Assembly: GCA_021372865.1 (NCBI GenBank)
Contig: JAJFTO010000019.1
Span: 1 to 64,000 of the forward strand
Length of the DNA stretch: 64,000 nt
Source of the DNA: Porphyromonadaceae bacterium
Lineage (GTDB): Bacteria; Bacteroidota; Bacteroidia; Bacteroidales; Dysgonomonadaceae
Direction of reading: 5' to 3'
Position 1 is the first letter of the stretch, and each line of letters begins with the position of its first letter. The notes beneath the pieces are model-generated. The model did not search any database, was not told the DNA's origin, and saw nothing but the letters and a program-made list of their open reading frames with translations. A program made the position numbers and the translations under genes. Below, piece after piece: positions 1-8,306 of this stretch.

Positions 1-127
1 CGAAATTTTGCAGATTCTCAGCTTCTCTCTACTTGACAAGTCTCCTGTAAAAGAGATACTTAACAAAAGCGATTACAAAAATGTCAAAGAACTCAATTAT
101 AAACAATTAGAAATCAAGTGGATCTAA
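1..127 (+). mobile_element. 3' end of an IS4-like transposase gene (partial at window edge)
   Basis: Frame 2 is open from the window edge to a TAA at 125-127 and encodes about 41 residues (EILQILSFSLLDKSP near the start, then VKELNYKQL near the end). This resembles from memory the C-terminus of IS4-family (DUF4372-type) transposases common in Bacteroidota, whose tails read like LQILSxSxxDKTPxxELF. The upstream part lies outside the window, so I cannot tell whether the element is intact. No terminal inverted repeat is evident in the 170 bp that follow. The call rests on a short segment. Confidence 0.5.
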
Positions 128-271
128 GTGTCCACGTATGAGAATATTTCTAAAAAGAAATATATATTTAACCATCATAATACCTGCGTGTTAATTAGAA
201 ATGTCTGTTTTGTATAATATTATGTGTGAATTATGTTATCTCTCTATAGTACAAAAGGAAATGGCGGATTG

Positions 272-279
272 TATATTTG
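272..279 (+). promoter_or_regulatory. -7 box TATATTTG upstream of the LuxR-type regulator
   Basis: TATATTTG fits the Bacteroidota -7 consensus TAnnTTTG and lies 22 bp before the ATG at 302. No convincing TTG -33 element sits 19-21 bp upstream, so only half the promoter is supported. Confidence 0.5.
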
Positions 280-301
280 CAATTAGATAATATATAACGA
301 T

Positions 302-1099
302 ATGCAAACACAAGAGTTTGAGATCATGATTGGAAACAATCATCATCCGAGAAGCAGAATTGCAATCGATATAAATGAAATTCCTTTTCCGACTGCAATT
401 TATTTCTTTACAAATGGAGAGGTACTGTTAAATAAACGAGCATTCAAATGTTTGGGAATGAGGGAGAGCGAAGCTTTTGATCTTTACACCTGGCGAAAAA
501 TAAATCCTTATTTGGACGACATGATCAAAAATATCCATCAGGATATGGTCATAGATCAAAAAATGCATGTCATTTTGTTCAATGGCAAGCATGAAATAAT
601 GAATTATTCTTTTTCGTGTTTTTCAAACCTTTCATGGGGAAAGATGATCATTGTTCACTTCTCCAAGGTATCTGAAAAATACGCCGTGGCCTCTCTTTCG
701 GCGTTGTATAATATCAGAGATGAAATTACAAAATTAAAACCCTATTTAAACCGGGCCGGCCAGAAGATTCTTCAGAATCTGATCTCAAAGTACTTCAGAG
801 AAGAGAATCAACAACTTACGTTGGATGACTTGGTTTATTATGAGAGAGAATTGCGTATTATACAAAAAGCATATCCTTCGCTATCACATCGTGAGATAAT
901 CCTGTGTGGATTACTGGTTAATGATTTGAACAGCAATGATATTGCAACAATTATGAACAGGACCAATGATGCGGTGTTTGTGACGATTCATCGGATAAAT
1001 AAGAAATTGAGTCTACTTAACAAAAAACAGCTGGTAGACACGTTGAAGAAACTGATCAGTCAGCAGGAGGAAGACCAAAATATCCCTACTGCAGTATAA
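302..1099 (+). CDS. LuxR-type helix-turn-helix transcriptional regulator
   Basis: 265 residues. The C-terminal part (about residues 195-250: LSHREIILCGLLVND, then NSNDIATIMNRTNDAV and a recognition-helix-like VFVTIHRINKKL) has the layout of a LuxR/GerE winged helix. The first 120 residues look like a small PAS-like sensor region (IPFPTAIYFFTNGEVLLNK), and the middle is helical. There is no phosphoacceptor receiver domain and no membrane segment, so it is probably cytoplasmic. It sits upstream of the polysaccharide locus in the same direction, separated by two minus-strand genes. A role in controlling that locus is an inference from position. The ATG follows a -7 box by a normal leader distance. 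Confidence 0.75.
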   Translation: MQTQEFEIMIGNNHHPRSRIAIDINEIPFPTAIYFFTNGEVLLNKRAFKCLGMRESEAFDLYTWRKINPYLDDMIKNIHQDMVIDQKMHVILFNGKHEIMNYSFSCFSNLSWGKMIIVHFSKVSEKYAVASLSALYNIRDEITKLKPYLNRAGQKILQNLISKYFREENQQLTLDDLVYYERELRIIQKAYPSLSHREIILCGLLVNDLNSNDIATIMNRTNDAVFVTIHRINKKLSLLNKKQLVDTLKKLISQQEEDQNIPTAV

Positions 1100-1101
1100 T
1101 A

Positions 1102-1144
1102 ACCAATGATGCGGTGTTTGTTGACCAGCCACCGCATCAATTGG
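1102..1144 (+). terminator. Hairpin after the LuxR-type gene, built partly from a repeat of its coding sequence
   Basis: CCAATGATGCGGTG (1103-1116) pairs with CACCGCATCAATTGG (1130-1144) with a single bulged base, giving a roughly 14-bp stem directly after the stop codon. No T-run follows, so termination is uncertain. The left arm lies inside a 20-nt exact copy (1102-1121) of coding sequence at 962-981. Confidence 0.45.
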
Positions 1145-1246
1145 AAACTCCGTTTTATATATAAGAAACAGTGTGGAGGTATCTTAAGGAGGTAATGATA
1201 AGTACAAAACAATATCAGCCCGTAGCTTTAGAATCCTTAAACTGAT

Positions 1247-1690
1247 TTATTCAATTGTACGACGTCCTTTTATCTGATAAGTTACTCCGTATGGAGTTTC
1301 GTCGTCCTCAAACTGAATTTCAAAATAAATACTGTCGGAGGAGAATATCTTTCCGTTTGATATTTTTATTCCGATCTCTTCTCCGCCTACTTCACTGCTG
1401 GATAATTTGGTATTGAAGGTACCGTTTGCTTCGTCCGCCCGGACTTTTACACGGAATTCCCAAAATTTCATTTCTGTATCCTGGATGGTAATTGAGTCAC
1501 TTCCCGAAGTATCTTTAAGAGTCATCACCTTAAAAGGTCCGTACAGGAGGGTTGAATCATTGTACGCATTCACATTCCACTGGCCTGTGATATTGATAGG
1601 ACTGAGAATTGCATCAGATTCAATCTCTCGTTCGCACGAAATAATCGTACCGAGTATGATAAGCCCCATGAGATAAAATATATTTTTCAT
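1247..1690 (-). CDS. Putative lipoprotein of unknown function
   Basis: 147 residues beginning with a lipoprotein signal peptide: MKNIFYLMGLIILGTIISC, cleavage before the Cys at about residue 19. The mature part is beta-rich and hydrophilic (ITGQWNVNAYNDSTLLYGPF, later KFWEFRVKV and IYFEIQFEDD). This is reminiscent of the small lipocalin-like or DUF-type lipoproteins of Bacteroidota, but I do not recognise a specific family. It probably sits in the outer membrane facing the periplasm or surface. It is on the strand opposite to the polysaccharide genes and is transcribed in the same direction as the beta-helix gene upstream of it. No function is assigned. Confidence 0.7.
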   Translation of the reverse strand: MKNIFYLMGLIILGTIISCEREIESDAILSPINITGQWNVNAYNDSTLLYGPFKVMTLKDTSGSDSITIQDTEMKFWEFRVKVRADEANGTFNTKLSSSEVGGEEIGIKISNGKIFSSDSIYFEIQFEDDETPYGVTYQIKGRRTIE

Positions 1691-1821
1691 ATGAATTTAA
1701 TAATAGTGTAGTGATAATGTAATAAATGTTTATGCTTGCCACAATGGAGGGTAAAAAGAAATGTTTTATGTTTTCTTGTTGCGCCAATTGTGGCTGAAAT
1801 CAGAATTCAATTATATTCGAT

Positions 1822-3114
1822 TCAGGGTATATTGAGCATTTTTAAGTGTGCCTTATCGCCATTCCTTACAAGAATGTAATATTTCCCTGGAGCAGGTCTG
1901 TATGGCAGCACAGTGTGATAACGTGTGAGTTTCTGACTGTAAATAATTGCACCTGATTCGTTGGCAGCAAGAATGTTTGCCGTTGGAGCATAAGGTCCCT
2001 GACAGTTTACGCAGACCCTGTTATATTTATCGAGATAAATTGAAATTGAAGGGTCGTTTGTAATATTCGGCAACGAGATGACCGGATCGGTCGGAACTAC
2101 TGAACCACCTTCTGGTACTTTTTCCCCGGTTGTGGATGTTAACCGGGCTCTTCCTATTATTGTATCCGGAAGGATGGATGCCGATAGATTTCGATCGTAT
2201 ATGTTTGTCGCTTTACCTTCAATGGGTTCTACATTTCCTGCAAACCAAAAATTATTCACTACGCCATCTCTGTTCGTATAGTTTACAGCATTGTTCGTTA
2301 CGGTAATGTTGTAGGAATTTCCCAAAGATTCATACCAGTTGGCTGCATAGATTCCGACATTGTTGTACGATTTGCGACTGCTGAACACTTTGTTATTTCT
2401 TAATATCATGTTGTTGCCACCTGCAATGCTTATGCCGTACTGACCTGGATCAACAACAATATTGTTTTCGGCTATCTGGTATGAGCCTCCCACATCCCCC
2501 AGAATGATGCCACCTCCAGATGAGGAAGGACCTCCGCCACGAAGCCAGTTTCCTTTTACTATGATTGGACTTTCGGATGTGCCATGCGATTGGTTCACGT
2601 TGATAATGTCTTCAGGATAACTCTGGCCTGAAATGTTTTCACATACGTTGTAGCTGATACTATTCCCAGGGCCGGTGACTTTATCAAATATAGCCATGTT
2701 CCCAATTTTCCCTCCTCCCATCAAAGGACCTACCACGTTCGTCAAATCGTTGTATTCAAACTTAATACCCCGGGAATTATGTGCTACCATTCCTGACTGT
2801 ACATTCTCAAAGGTGTTGTCTATGATCGTAATATTCTCACAGTTGTCCAGATAGATCGCCAGATTCACAGGAGAAGAACCAAACTTGTTGTTCCTGATGA
2901 TCACATTTTTACAACTATACAGCACAATAAGATATTTGCTGCTGCTACTTGTGAATGCTGACCCCTCTATTACAAAATTGGATTTACCCACATGTTGAAT
3001 TGCTGCTGACTCGGTGTATGATCCCGTATACCGTGCTCCTTGTCCATAAGAAAAATGGAAGGGCAGAGCGATTAAGATCACACCAAGAATGAAAGTAAAA
3101 ATTTTTGATTTCAT
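1822..3114 (-). CDS. Secreted right-handed parallel beta-helix protein
   Basis: 430 residues from the ATG at 3114, which opens a clear signal peptide (MKSKIFTFILGVILIALPF, then FSYGQG). The reading frame is open further upstream to 3207, but that start would lie at the likely transcription start of the -7 box at 3210-3217. The body shows repeated beta-helix rungs with Asn ladders (NVIIRNNKFGSS, NITIIDNTFENV, NMILRNNKVFSS, NITVTNNAVNYT), typical of Pfam Beta_helix or NosD-type proteins. The last 50 residues (ILVRNGDKAHLKMLNI) look like a C-terminal beta-sandwich or sorting-type domain. Beta-helices often bind or cleave polysaccharide, so a link to the adjacent polysaccharide locus is plausible but unproven. 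No catalytic residues could be assigned. Confidence 0.75.
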   Translation of the reverse strand: MKSKIFTFILGVILIALPFHFSYGQGARYTGSYTESAAIQHVGKSNFVIEGSAFTSSSSKYLIVLYSCKNVIIRNNKFGSSPVNLAIYLDNCENITIIDNTFENVQSGMVAHNSRGIKFEYNDLTNVVGPLMGGGKIGNMAIFDKVTGPGNSISYNVCENISGQSYPEDIINVNQSHGTSESPIIVKGNWLRGGGPSSSGGGIILGDVGGSYQIAENNIVVDPGQYGISIAGGNNMILRNNKVFSSRKSYNNVGIYAANWYESLGNSYNITVTNNAVNYTNRDGVVNNFWFAGNVEPIEGKATNIYDRNLSASILPDTIIGRARLTSTTGEKVPEGGSVVPTDPVISLPNITNDPSISIYLDKYNRVCVNCQGPYAPTANILAANESGAIIYSQKLTRYHTVLPYRPAPGKYYILVRNGDKAHLKMLNIP

Positions 3115-3620
3115 TTTTTTTGAATTAATAGTTTGTTCAATGGAAGCTCCGTGAAAAAAAACTCCAGCTGATAAGATCCTTTTCAATATGGCTTGTGAAG
3201 ATTGCATTGCAAAAATACGTTTTTTTTATCTGATTATCGTGTTAAAAAACAAATCCTTAGAGCAAATTTTATTGAAATTAAAGAGATTTAATTGGCATTA
3301 ACTGTAAATCAAACACTATTTGTATTGATTATAAACAGAGACTGTGGCTGAACAAAATGCCACATTGGTTTCAGTATAAAAATAGCCCTGGCTTTGTAAT
3401 ATTATGTAATGAGTTTTTTGGTGGAAATGATTCTTTACAAGCATATATTTGCGGTACTTAACTAAGTTAGTTAAGAAAACAAGTGACTGACTTTGATATA
3501 ACATTGTTATCACTTTAAAAATTAAAAATCACAGCTTATCAAATTGGATATTTTTTTATTGTCCGTTTTTCAATATCATGTATCCTTATTGTGTAATAGA
3601 TATAATAAGAAAATAAAAAG
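3115..3620. other. Intergenic control region between divergent beta-helix and wza-like genes
   Basis: About 500 bp of AT-rich DNA separates the two divergently transcribed genes. A -7 box is visible on the minus strand; I could not find a convincing TAnnTTTG box for the plus-strand operon. No invertible-promoter inverted repeats, of the kind that switch Bacteroides capsules, were recognised. Short open frames here look like noise. Confidence 0.5.
3210..3217 (-). promoter_or_regulatory. -7 box TATTTTTG for the beta-helix gene
   Basis: Read on the minus strand, TATTTTTG matches TAnnTTTG. It implies transcription starting near 3203 and a leader of about 90 nt before the ATG at 3114. No TTG at the right -33 distance was seen. 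Confidence 0.45.
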
Positions 3621-4412
3621 ATGAGAAGATTCATGTACCTGCTGGCATTCACTTATATTATGGTTTCTTGTGCCCAAGTGAAAGACATCTCTTACTTCCA
3701 GCAAACCAGCCGCGGTGAAACCATTCTGAACAACAAAAAGTATGATGCGAGGATTAAACCCAAGGACATCCTCTCCATTACTGTGGTAAGCAGCGAGGCT
3801 GCCGCTTCGGTAAGGTATAATCTTATCATGCCGCAGATAGATGCGAGGATGAATAACATTCAGTCACAGCCTGCATTGCAAAATTATCTGGTAGATAGTG
3901 ACGGTAATATTACTTTCCCCACGCTGGGTGTGCTGAAAGTAAGCGGGATGACTACTGATGAGCTGGGAGCATTTATTGGTAACAAACTGAAATCCTTCTT
4001 CTCTGAAGAACTTCCAGTGATTACGGTAAGGATTTTGAATTACACCGTGAGTATTCTTGGTGAAGTATTGAGACCGGGAAAATTTGAATCAAGTAACGGG
4101 CGGATCACCATTTTGGAAGGATTGGCTATGGCCGGAGATATGACCATCTTTGGGAGGCGTGACAATGTAACGGTTGTGCGTGAAAATGAAAATGGAGAAA
4201 AGATAATTTACAAAGTGAACCTCAACAACGATAAATTGTTTGAGTCTCCTGCATTTTTTCTTGAGCAAAACGATGTGGTGTATGTAGAACCCAACCAGAC
4301 AAGGGCAAATTCCTCGAAATATGGAGCAGCAGAAAATTACCGGATGACAACCATATCTGTTCTGATCTCGTTGGCTACCTTGGGTGCAACTATATTTGGA
4401 CTGACGAAATGA
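3621..4412 (+). CDS. Wza-like polysaccharide export outer-membrane lipoprotein
   Basis: 263 residues with a lipoprotein signal (MRRFMYLLAFTYIMVSC, Cys at 17). A Poly_export domain follows (about 45-140: YDARIKPKDILSITVVSS, then YLVDSDGNITFPTLGVLKV), and then an SLBB-type segment (about 145-220: SILGEVLRPGKFESSNGRIT, later FLEQNDVVYVEPN). A hydrophobic C-terminal helix (ISVLISLATLGATIFGL) corresponds to the outer-membrane barrel helix of Wza. These proteins form the outer-membrane channel through which capsule or exopolysaccharide leaves the cell. It is the first gene of the locus, 45 bp before the Wzc-like partner, which is the usual pairing. The family call is firm; the exported polymer is unknown. 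Confidence 0.9.
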   Translation: MRRFMYLLAFTYIMVSCAQVKDISYFQQTSRGETILNNKKYDARIKPKDILSITVVSSEAAASVRYNLIMPQIDARMNNIQSQPALQNYLVDSDGNITFPTLGVLKVSGMTTDELGAFIGNKLKSFFSEELPVITVRILNYTVSILGEVLRPGKFESSNGRITILEGLAMAGDMTIFGRRDNVTVVRENENGEKIIYKVNLNNDKLFESPAFFLEQNDVVYVEPNQTRANSSKYGAAENYRMTTISVLISLATLGATIFGLTK

Positions 4413-4457
4413 GCGTTGTTTCTTTTGGGCAATCAGATTATTGAATAGTACACAAAT

Positions 4458-6830
4458 ATGAACAAGTATTCGAATGTGGAGGAGGAGTTTTTTGCTCTTT
4501 CAGAGAAAAAGATCGACGTGACGGCCATACTGATGAAGTATTATTCTTATTGGAAATGGTTTTTGGTATCTGTCGTCCTGTGTCTTTTCGTTGCCCTGTT
4601 ATATCTCTATTTTACATTGCCGCAATACCAGGTCACCACTGCCATCCTGTTTAAAGATGACCAAAAGGGAGGGACCTCAGACATAACTATCTTCGAGGAA
4701 ATGGGCGTAACGACCCGAAGGAACAATGTAGACAACGAGGTGGAGATTCTGAAAAAATCACTTATAGCAGAAGATGTAGTCAGGAAGTTTAACATGAATG
4801 TCACTTACATTCAATTGAAACCATTGATTCCCGGTCTGGAAAAGCTGATACCGGGTTTGCCGAAACGGAAAACTGCTTTTTTGTATGGAGGAGAACTGCC
4901 AGTGGAAATCAAGATTCCGGAAGACAGGCTGATTGCTCTGGGAGGCTATATCTCGTTCGACCTTTTTGTCAATCCTTATGGTAAGATGTTATTTACCGGT
5001 AAATATAAAGGGAGTAAATATCAGGTATCGACAGTATCAAACGATACCATCGTGCGGTTGCCTTTCGGCGAACTGAAACTTTCCAAAGACAGCTCAAATC
5101 CTAAAAAGAATACGTGGATCAGGGTGGAGATTCTGAATCCGCTGAATGTGGCCGATGGATTTGTTAACTCAATGGCGATTGAATTAACTTCAAAAACCTC
5201 CTCTGTTGCCGATATTGCTTTAACCACCTTTCATACGGAGCTTGGAAAACATTTTCTAAAGGAGTATTTTGAAGCATACAACGAACACGGCATACAGGAC
5301 CAGCTTGATCTGGCCGAAAAAACATCAAAGATCATTGATAAACATCTTGCCATGCTGAATAATGAGTTGAACACAGTGGAAGATCAGGCGCAAGCGTTCA
5401 AGCAATCGCAGGGATTAACCAATATTGGTTCTCAGGCCGATCTGTACAACTCTCAACTGGCAAATGTAAGCCAAAGGAAGATGGATATTGAGTCTCAATA
5501 TTCCATTGTAGCGAGTCTGTTAAGTTTTGTACAGCAAAAGGGTGGCCACGATAGGCTGATACCGGCCAATTCCGGCATCCAAAGTCCCGTATTGAACTCC
5601 CAGATCAGTACATACAATAATTTGGTACTGGAACGAAACAAACTGGCGCGAATTGCCTCAAACAGGAATCAGTCTATGATAGATTTGAATAATCAACTTG
5701 AGTCTACGTTTGCCTCTGTAGTTTCAGGCTTGCAAAGCGAGAAAAACAACATGGAAATTCTGCTGCGGGATATTAATTCCGAGTATTCGAGGAACTATTC
5801 AAAAATCAGGGCTATTCCCCAGCAGGAACGTATCTTCTCGGACATTGTCCGCCAGCAGAATACCAAGGAAGAATTGTTTCTCTATCTTCTTCAGAAGAAA
5901 GAGGAACGTTATATGAATATGACCGTGGTGGCACCAAATTCTAAACTGGTCGATAATATTCGTGTTGCGGGGATAGTGTGGCCGAATAAAAAAATGATCC
6001 TGATGATTTTTTTTATTGCCGGACTGATCCTGCCTGTCGTCATTATAAAAATAAAAGAACTGCTGCGCTACCAGATTTCTTCCAGGGAGGAACTTGAGGA
6101 AATTTCCACGATTCCGGTATTGGGCGAAATTCCCAAATTATTGCAATTGCAAACCGTTGCGGTAAAAGACAACTGTAACGATTACTTTAATGAGATGTTG
6201 CGTCTTGTACGTGCGAATTTATTGTTTATCATTGACAGCAAAGAGAAGAAGGTAATCAATATGTTATCAAGTGTCAGTGGTGAAGGCAAATCGTTTATTA
6301 CCGCAAATCTTGCCATGAGCCTGGCATTGCTTGAAAAAAAAGTATTGATTATCGAGTTGGATATCAGAAAACCGAAACTTGCCAATTTATTGGGATTGAG
6401 CAATGGCCCGGGAATAACGCTTTACCTATCGGGATATGTAAGCAAAGAAGAGCTGATAAGGCCTTCCGGTATTCATGAGAATTTATCAATCATCACCTCC
6501 GGGGCAATTCCTCCCAACCCGAACGAACTGCTGGCAAAGCCAAAACTGGACGATCTGATTAGTCAATTAAGGGAAGAATACGATTATATACTGATTGATA
6601 CGTCCCCTATCGGGATAGTATCAGACGGTTTTTTGTTGAACAGGCTTGCAGACGTCAACCTGTTTATCGCACGTGTAGGGTATACCCCGCGAAAGTGCAT
6701 TGAGGAAGCAGAGGTATATCACCGGGAAAATAAGTTGAAAAGAATGTATTTCATCCTAAACTCAGTTGACTTGAACGCGCCCGAGTACAGGTATGGAATG
6801 AATAAGAAATATGGATATGGATATGGATAA
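4458..6830 (+). CDS. Wzc-like chain-length determinant / tyrosine autokinase
   Basis: 790 residues. A first membrane segment lies near residues 34-54 (WFLVSVVLCLFVALLYLYF), followed by a Wzz domain and a large periplasmic coiled-coil region. The second membrane segment is near 515-535, and a cytoplasmic BY-kinase domain closes the protein. The kinase has a Walker A motif (SSVSGEGKSF, about 604-613), a Walker A' (VLIIELDIRKPKL) and a Walker B (YILIDTSPIG, about 709-718). The tail is tyrosine-rich (five Tyr in the last 15 residues), as expected for transphosphorylation. These proteins control polymer length and export together with the Wza-like channel encoded just upstream. No Wzb-type phosphatase gene lies in this window, so dephosphorylation must be encoded elsewhere. 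Confidence 0.92.
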   Translation: MNKYSNVEEEFFALSEKKIDVTAILMKYYSYWKWFLVSVVLCLFVALLYLYFTLPQYQVTTAILFKDDQKGGTSDITIFEEMGVTTRRNNVDNEVEILKKSLIAEDVVRKFNMNVTYIQLKPLIPGLEKLIPGLPKRKTAFLYGGELPVEIKIPEDRLIALGGYISFDLFVNPYGKMLFTGKYKGSKYQVSTVSNDTIVRLPFGELKLSKDSSNPKKNTWIRVEILNPLNVADGFVNSMAIELTSKTSSVADIALTTFHTELGKHFLKEYFEAYNEHGIQDQLDLAEKTSKIIDKHLAMLNNELNTVEDQAQAFKQSQGLTNIGSQADLYNSQLANVSQRKMDIESQYSIVASLLSFVQQKGGHDRLIPANSGIQSPVLNSQISTYNNLVLERNKLARIASNRNQSMIDLNNQLESTFASVVSGLQSEKNNMEILLRDINSEYSRNYSKIRAIPQQERIFSDIVRQQNTKEELFLYLLQKKEERYMNMTVVAPNSKLVDNIRVAGIVWPNKKMILMIFFIAGLILPVVIIKIKELLRYQISSREELEEISTIPVLGEIPKLLQLQTVAVKDNCNDYFNEMLRLVRANLLFIIDSKEKKVINMLSSVSGEGKSFITANLAMSLALLEKKVLIIELDIRKPKLANLLGLSNGPGITLYLSGYVSKEELIRPSGIHENLSIITSGAIPPNPNELLAKPKLDDLISQLREEYDYILIDTSPIGIVSDGFLLNRLADVNLFIARVGYTPRKCIEEAEVYHRENKLKRMYFILNSVDLNAPEYRYGMNKKYGYGYG

Positions 6831-6904
6831 TCGAATCCTAGTAGAAGTCCGGTAGTATTTTTAGATAAAAAACTGTCATGTAACTCTGTCAGTGTAACAA
6901 ATGT

Positions 6905-7351
6905 ATGTGTAACATGATTAAAATGTGCAGCAAAATGAAATTCAACGGAGCAGGAATTATTCAACTCCCGAAAAAATTAGATAGGAGAGGAAATCTATCT
7001 GTTATTGAGGGTATTAATCATATCCCTTTTAAAATTGCCCGTACCTACTGGATTTATGATGTACCCGGAGGAGAGGTACGTGGTGGGCACGCATACAGGC
7101 AAAATCAGGAATTTATCGTGGCTTTGTCGGGTAGTTTTGATGTGATTCTGGATGATGGTAAAGAAAGAAAAACATATTCCCTGAACCGTTCTTATTATGG
7201 ATTATACGTACCCAGAGGAATGTGGAGACAGATGCAGAATTTTTCAACCAACGCTTTGGCGCTGGTATTGGCATCCATCAAATTTAATCCCGAAGATTAT
7301 ATTTACGATTACGCACTCTTCAAGGAATTGGCAAATGAAGCGAGAATATAA
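6905..7351 (+). CDS. FdtA/QdtA-like cupin (sugar 3,4-ketoisomerase family), altered active site
   Basis: 148 residues if the first ATG is used; nearby ATGs at 6914, 6923 and 6935 are equally plausible because the recognisable domain begins at about residue 19 (IIQLPKKLDRRGNLSVIEG). It belongs to the WxcM/FdtA cupin family that isomerises dTDP-4-keto-6-deoxyglucose to 3-keto sugars. The core motif reads RTYWIYDVPGGEVRGGHAY. Characterised FdtA enzymes have two active-site histidines in HAH; here the second is Tyr64. The next gene is a paralogue with HAH intact. It may therefore be specialised, inactive, or a partner subunit. It lies 74 bp after wzc and 18 bp before its paralogue. Family is confident; activity is not. 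Confidence 0.85.
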   Translation: MCNMIKMCSKMKFNGAGIIQLPKKLDRRGNLSVIEGINHIPFKIARTYWIYDVPGGEVRGGHAYRQNQEFIVALSGSFDVILDDGKERKTYSLNRSYYGLYVPRGMWRQMQNFSTNALALVLASIKFNPEDYIYDYALFKELANEARI

Positions 7352-7369
7352 TATGGACACACATAGCTT

Positions 7370-7798
7370 ATGAAGAAGACAAACATTTATGATTGTACCA
7401 TGCTGGAAATCGATAAGCATCATAACGAAAAGGGAAATATCAGTGTGGTGGAGAATGCCAAAACCATTCCTTTTGGTGTCAAACGTGTTTATTACCTCTA
7501 TGATGTACCGGGAGGCGAGTCGAGAGGCGGGCATGCACATAAAAAACTGCAGCAATTTATCGTAGCTGCCAGCGGCAGTTTTGACGTTACGATCGATGAT
7601 GGCGAGTTAAAAAGAACATTTACCATTAATAGGCCATACCGGGGCTTACTTGTGGTGCCCGGCATCTGGAGAGAACTGGATAATTTTTCTTCGGGATCAG
7701 TTTGTTTGGTGTTGGCGTCAACAGAATTTTCCGAAGATGACTATATAAGAGATTATAACGAATTTAAAGAGTATAAAAATGATTCACATCCAATCTGA
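7370..7798 (+). CDS. FdtA/QdtA-like dTDP-4-keto-6-deoxyhexose 3,4-ketoisomerase
   Basis: 142 residues, a complete single-domain cupin. [20 protein letters not shown] (about residues 39-58) contains the conserved Tyr, Arg and both active-site His (55 and 57) of the FdtA family. The enzyme should convert dTDP-4-keto-6-deoxyglucose to the 3-keto isomer for later amination. The sequence alone cannot separate FdtA (galacto, Fuc3NAc) from QdtA (gluco, Qui3NAc). It overlaps the following acetyltransferase gene by 20 bp, indicating translational coupling. The dTDP-4-keto substrate requires RmlA and RmlB, which are not encoded in this window. Confidence 0.88.
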   Translation: MKKTNIYDCTMLEIDKHHNEKGNISVVENAKTIPFGVKRVYYLYDVPGGESRGGHAHKKLQQFIVAASGSFDVTIDDGELKRTFTINRPYRGLLVVPGIWRELDNFSSGSVCLVLASTEFSEDDYIRDYNEFKEYKNDSHPI

Positions 7799-8297
7799 TG
7801 TTCAGAGTGAAAATATCGGAATTGATACCAATGTATGGCAATATTGTGTAATACTGCCCGAAGCCGTTATCGGATCCAACTGCAATATTTGTGCTTGCGT
7901 ATTTATTGAAAACAAGGTTGTGATAGGCAATAATGTAACGATAAAGAATGGGGTTCAACTGTGGGACGGAGTGACTATTGAAGACAATGTCTTTATTGGT
8001 CCCAACGTAACCTTTACGAATGAGTTGATTCCCCGCTCCAAAGCATATGATAGCATGAATCTTATGAGCACGCTGGTGAAGACTGGAGCTTCTATCGGTG
8101 CCAATGCAACGATTCTTCCCGGTATTACTGTCGGGGAATACGCGTTTGTGGGTGCGGGAAGTGTTGTTACAAGTGATATCCCGGCATATGCACTGTATTA
8201 TGGCAATCCGGCAACACATCAGGGGTACATGACAGAAGACGGTGTGATATTGGATCTTCAAAAAAAAGACAAAAAAGGCATCGTTCATCATTTATAA
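7779..8297 (+). CDS. FdtC/QdtC-like sugar N-acetyltransferase (left-handed beta-helix)
   Basis: 172 residues made mostly of hexapeptide repeats ([76 protein letters not shown]), the left-handed beta-helix acyltransferase fold. The TFTN motif at about residues 85-88 and the PAxxxxGNPA-type ending are shared by WxcM-type and FdtC/QdtC enzymes, which use acetyl-CoA to acetylate the 3-amino group of dTDP-3-amino-3,6-dideoxyhexoses. It sits between the isomerase and the aminotransferase genes, exactly where such an enzyme is expected. The acyl donor and sugar epimer are inferred from context. Confidence 0.87.
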   Translation: MIHIQSDVQSENIGIDTNVWQYCVILPEAVIGSNCNICACVFIENKVVIGNNVTIKNGVQLWDGVTIEDNVFIGPNVTFTNELIPRSKAYDSMNLMSTLVKTGASIGANATILPGITVGEYAFVGAGSVVTSDIPAYALYYGNPATHQGYMTEDGVILDLQKKDKKGIVHHL

Positions 8298-8306
8298 CAA
8301 AAGTGT

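Noticed and set aside
1186..1245. Perfect AAGGAGGT followed by ATG and a 16-codon mini-ORF
   Set aside because: The spacing between the SD-like sequence and the ATG is only 1-2 nt, too short for use, and SD sequences are rarely used in Bacteroidota; probably chance.
3316..3513. Minus-strand 65-codon frame in the wza upstream region
   Set aside because: AT-rich, no domain, no start context; most likely part of the intergenic control region.
3115..3620. Invertible promoter of the Bacteroides capsule type
   Set aside because: I found no pair of inverted repeats flanking a promoter in this region and no UpxY-like gene follows.
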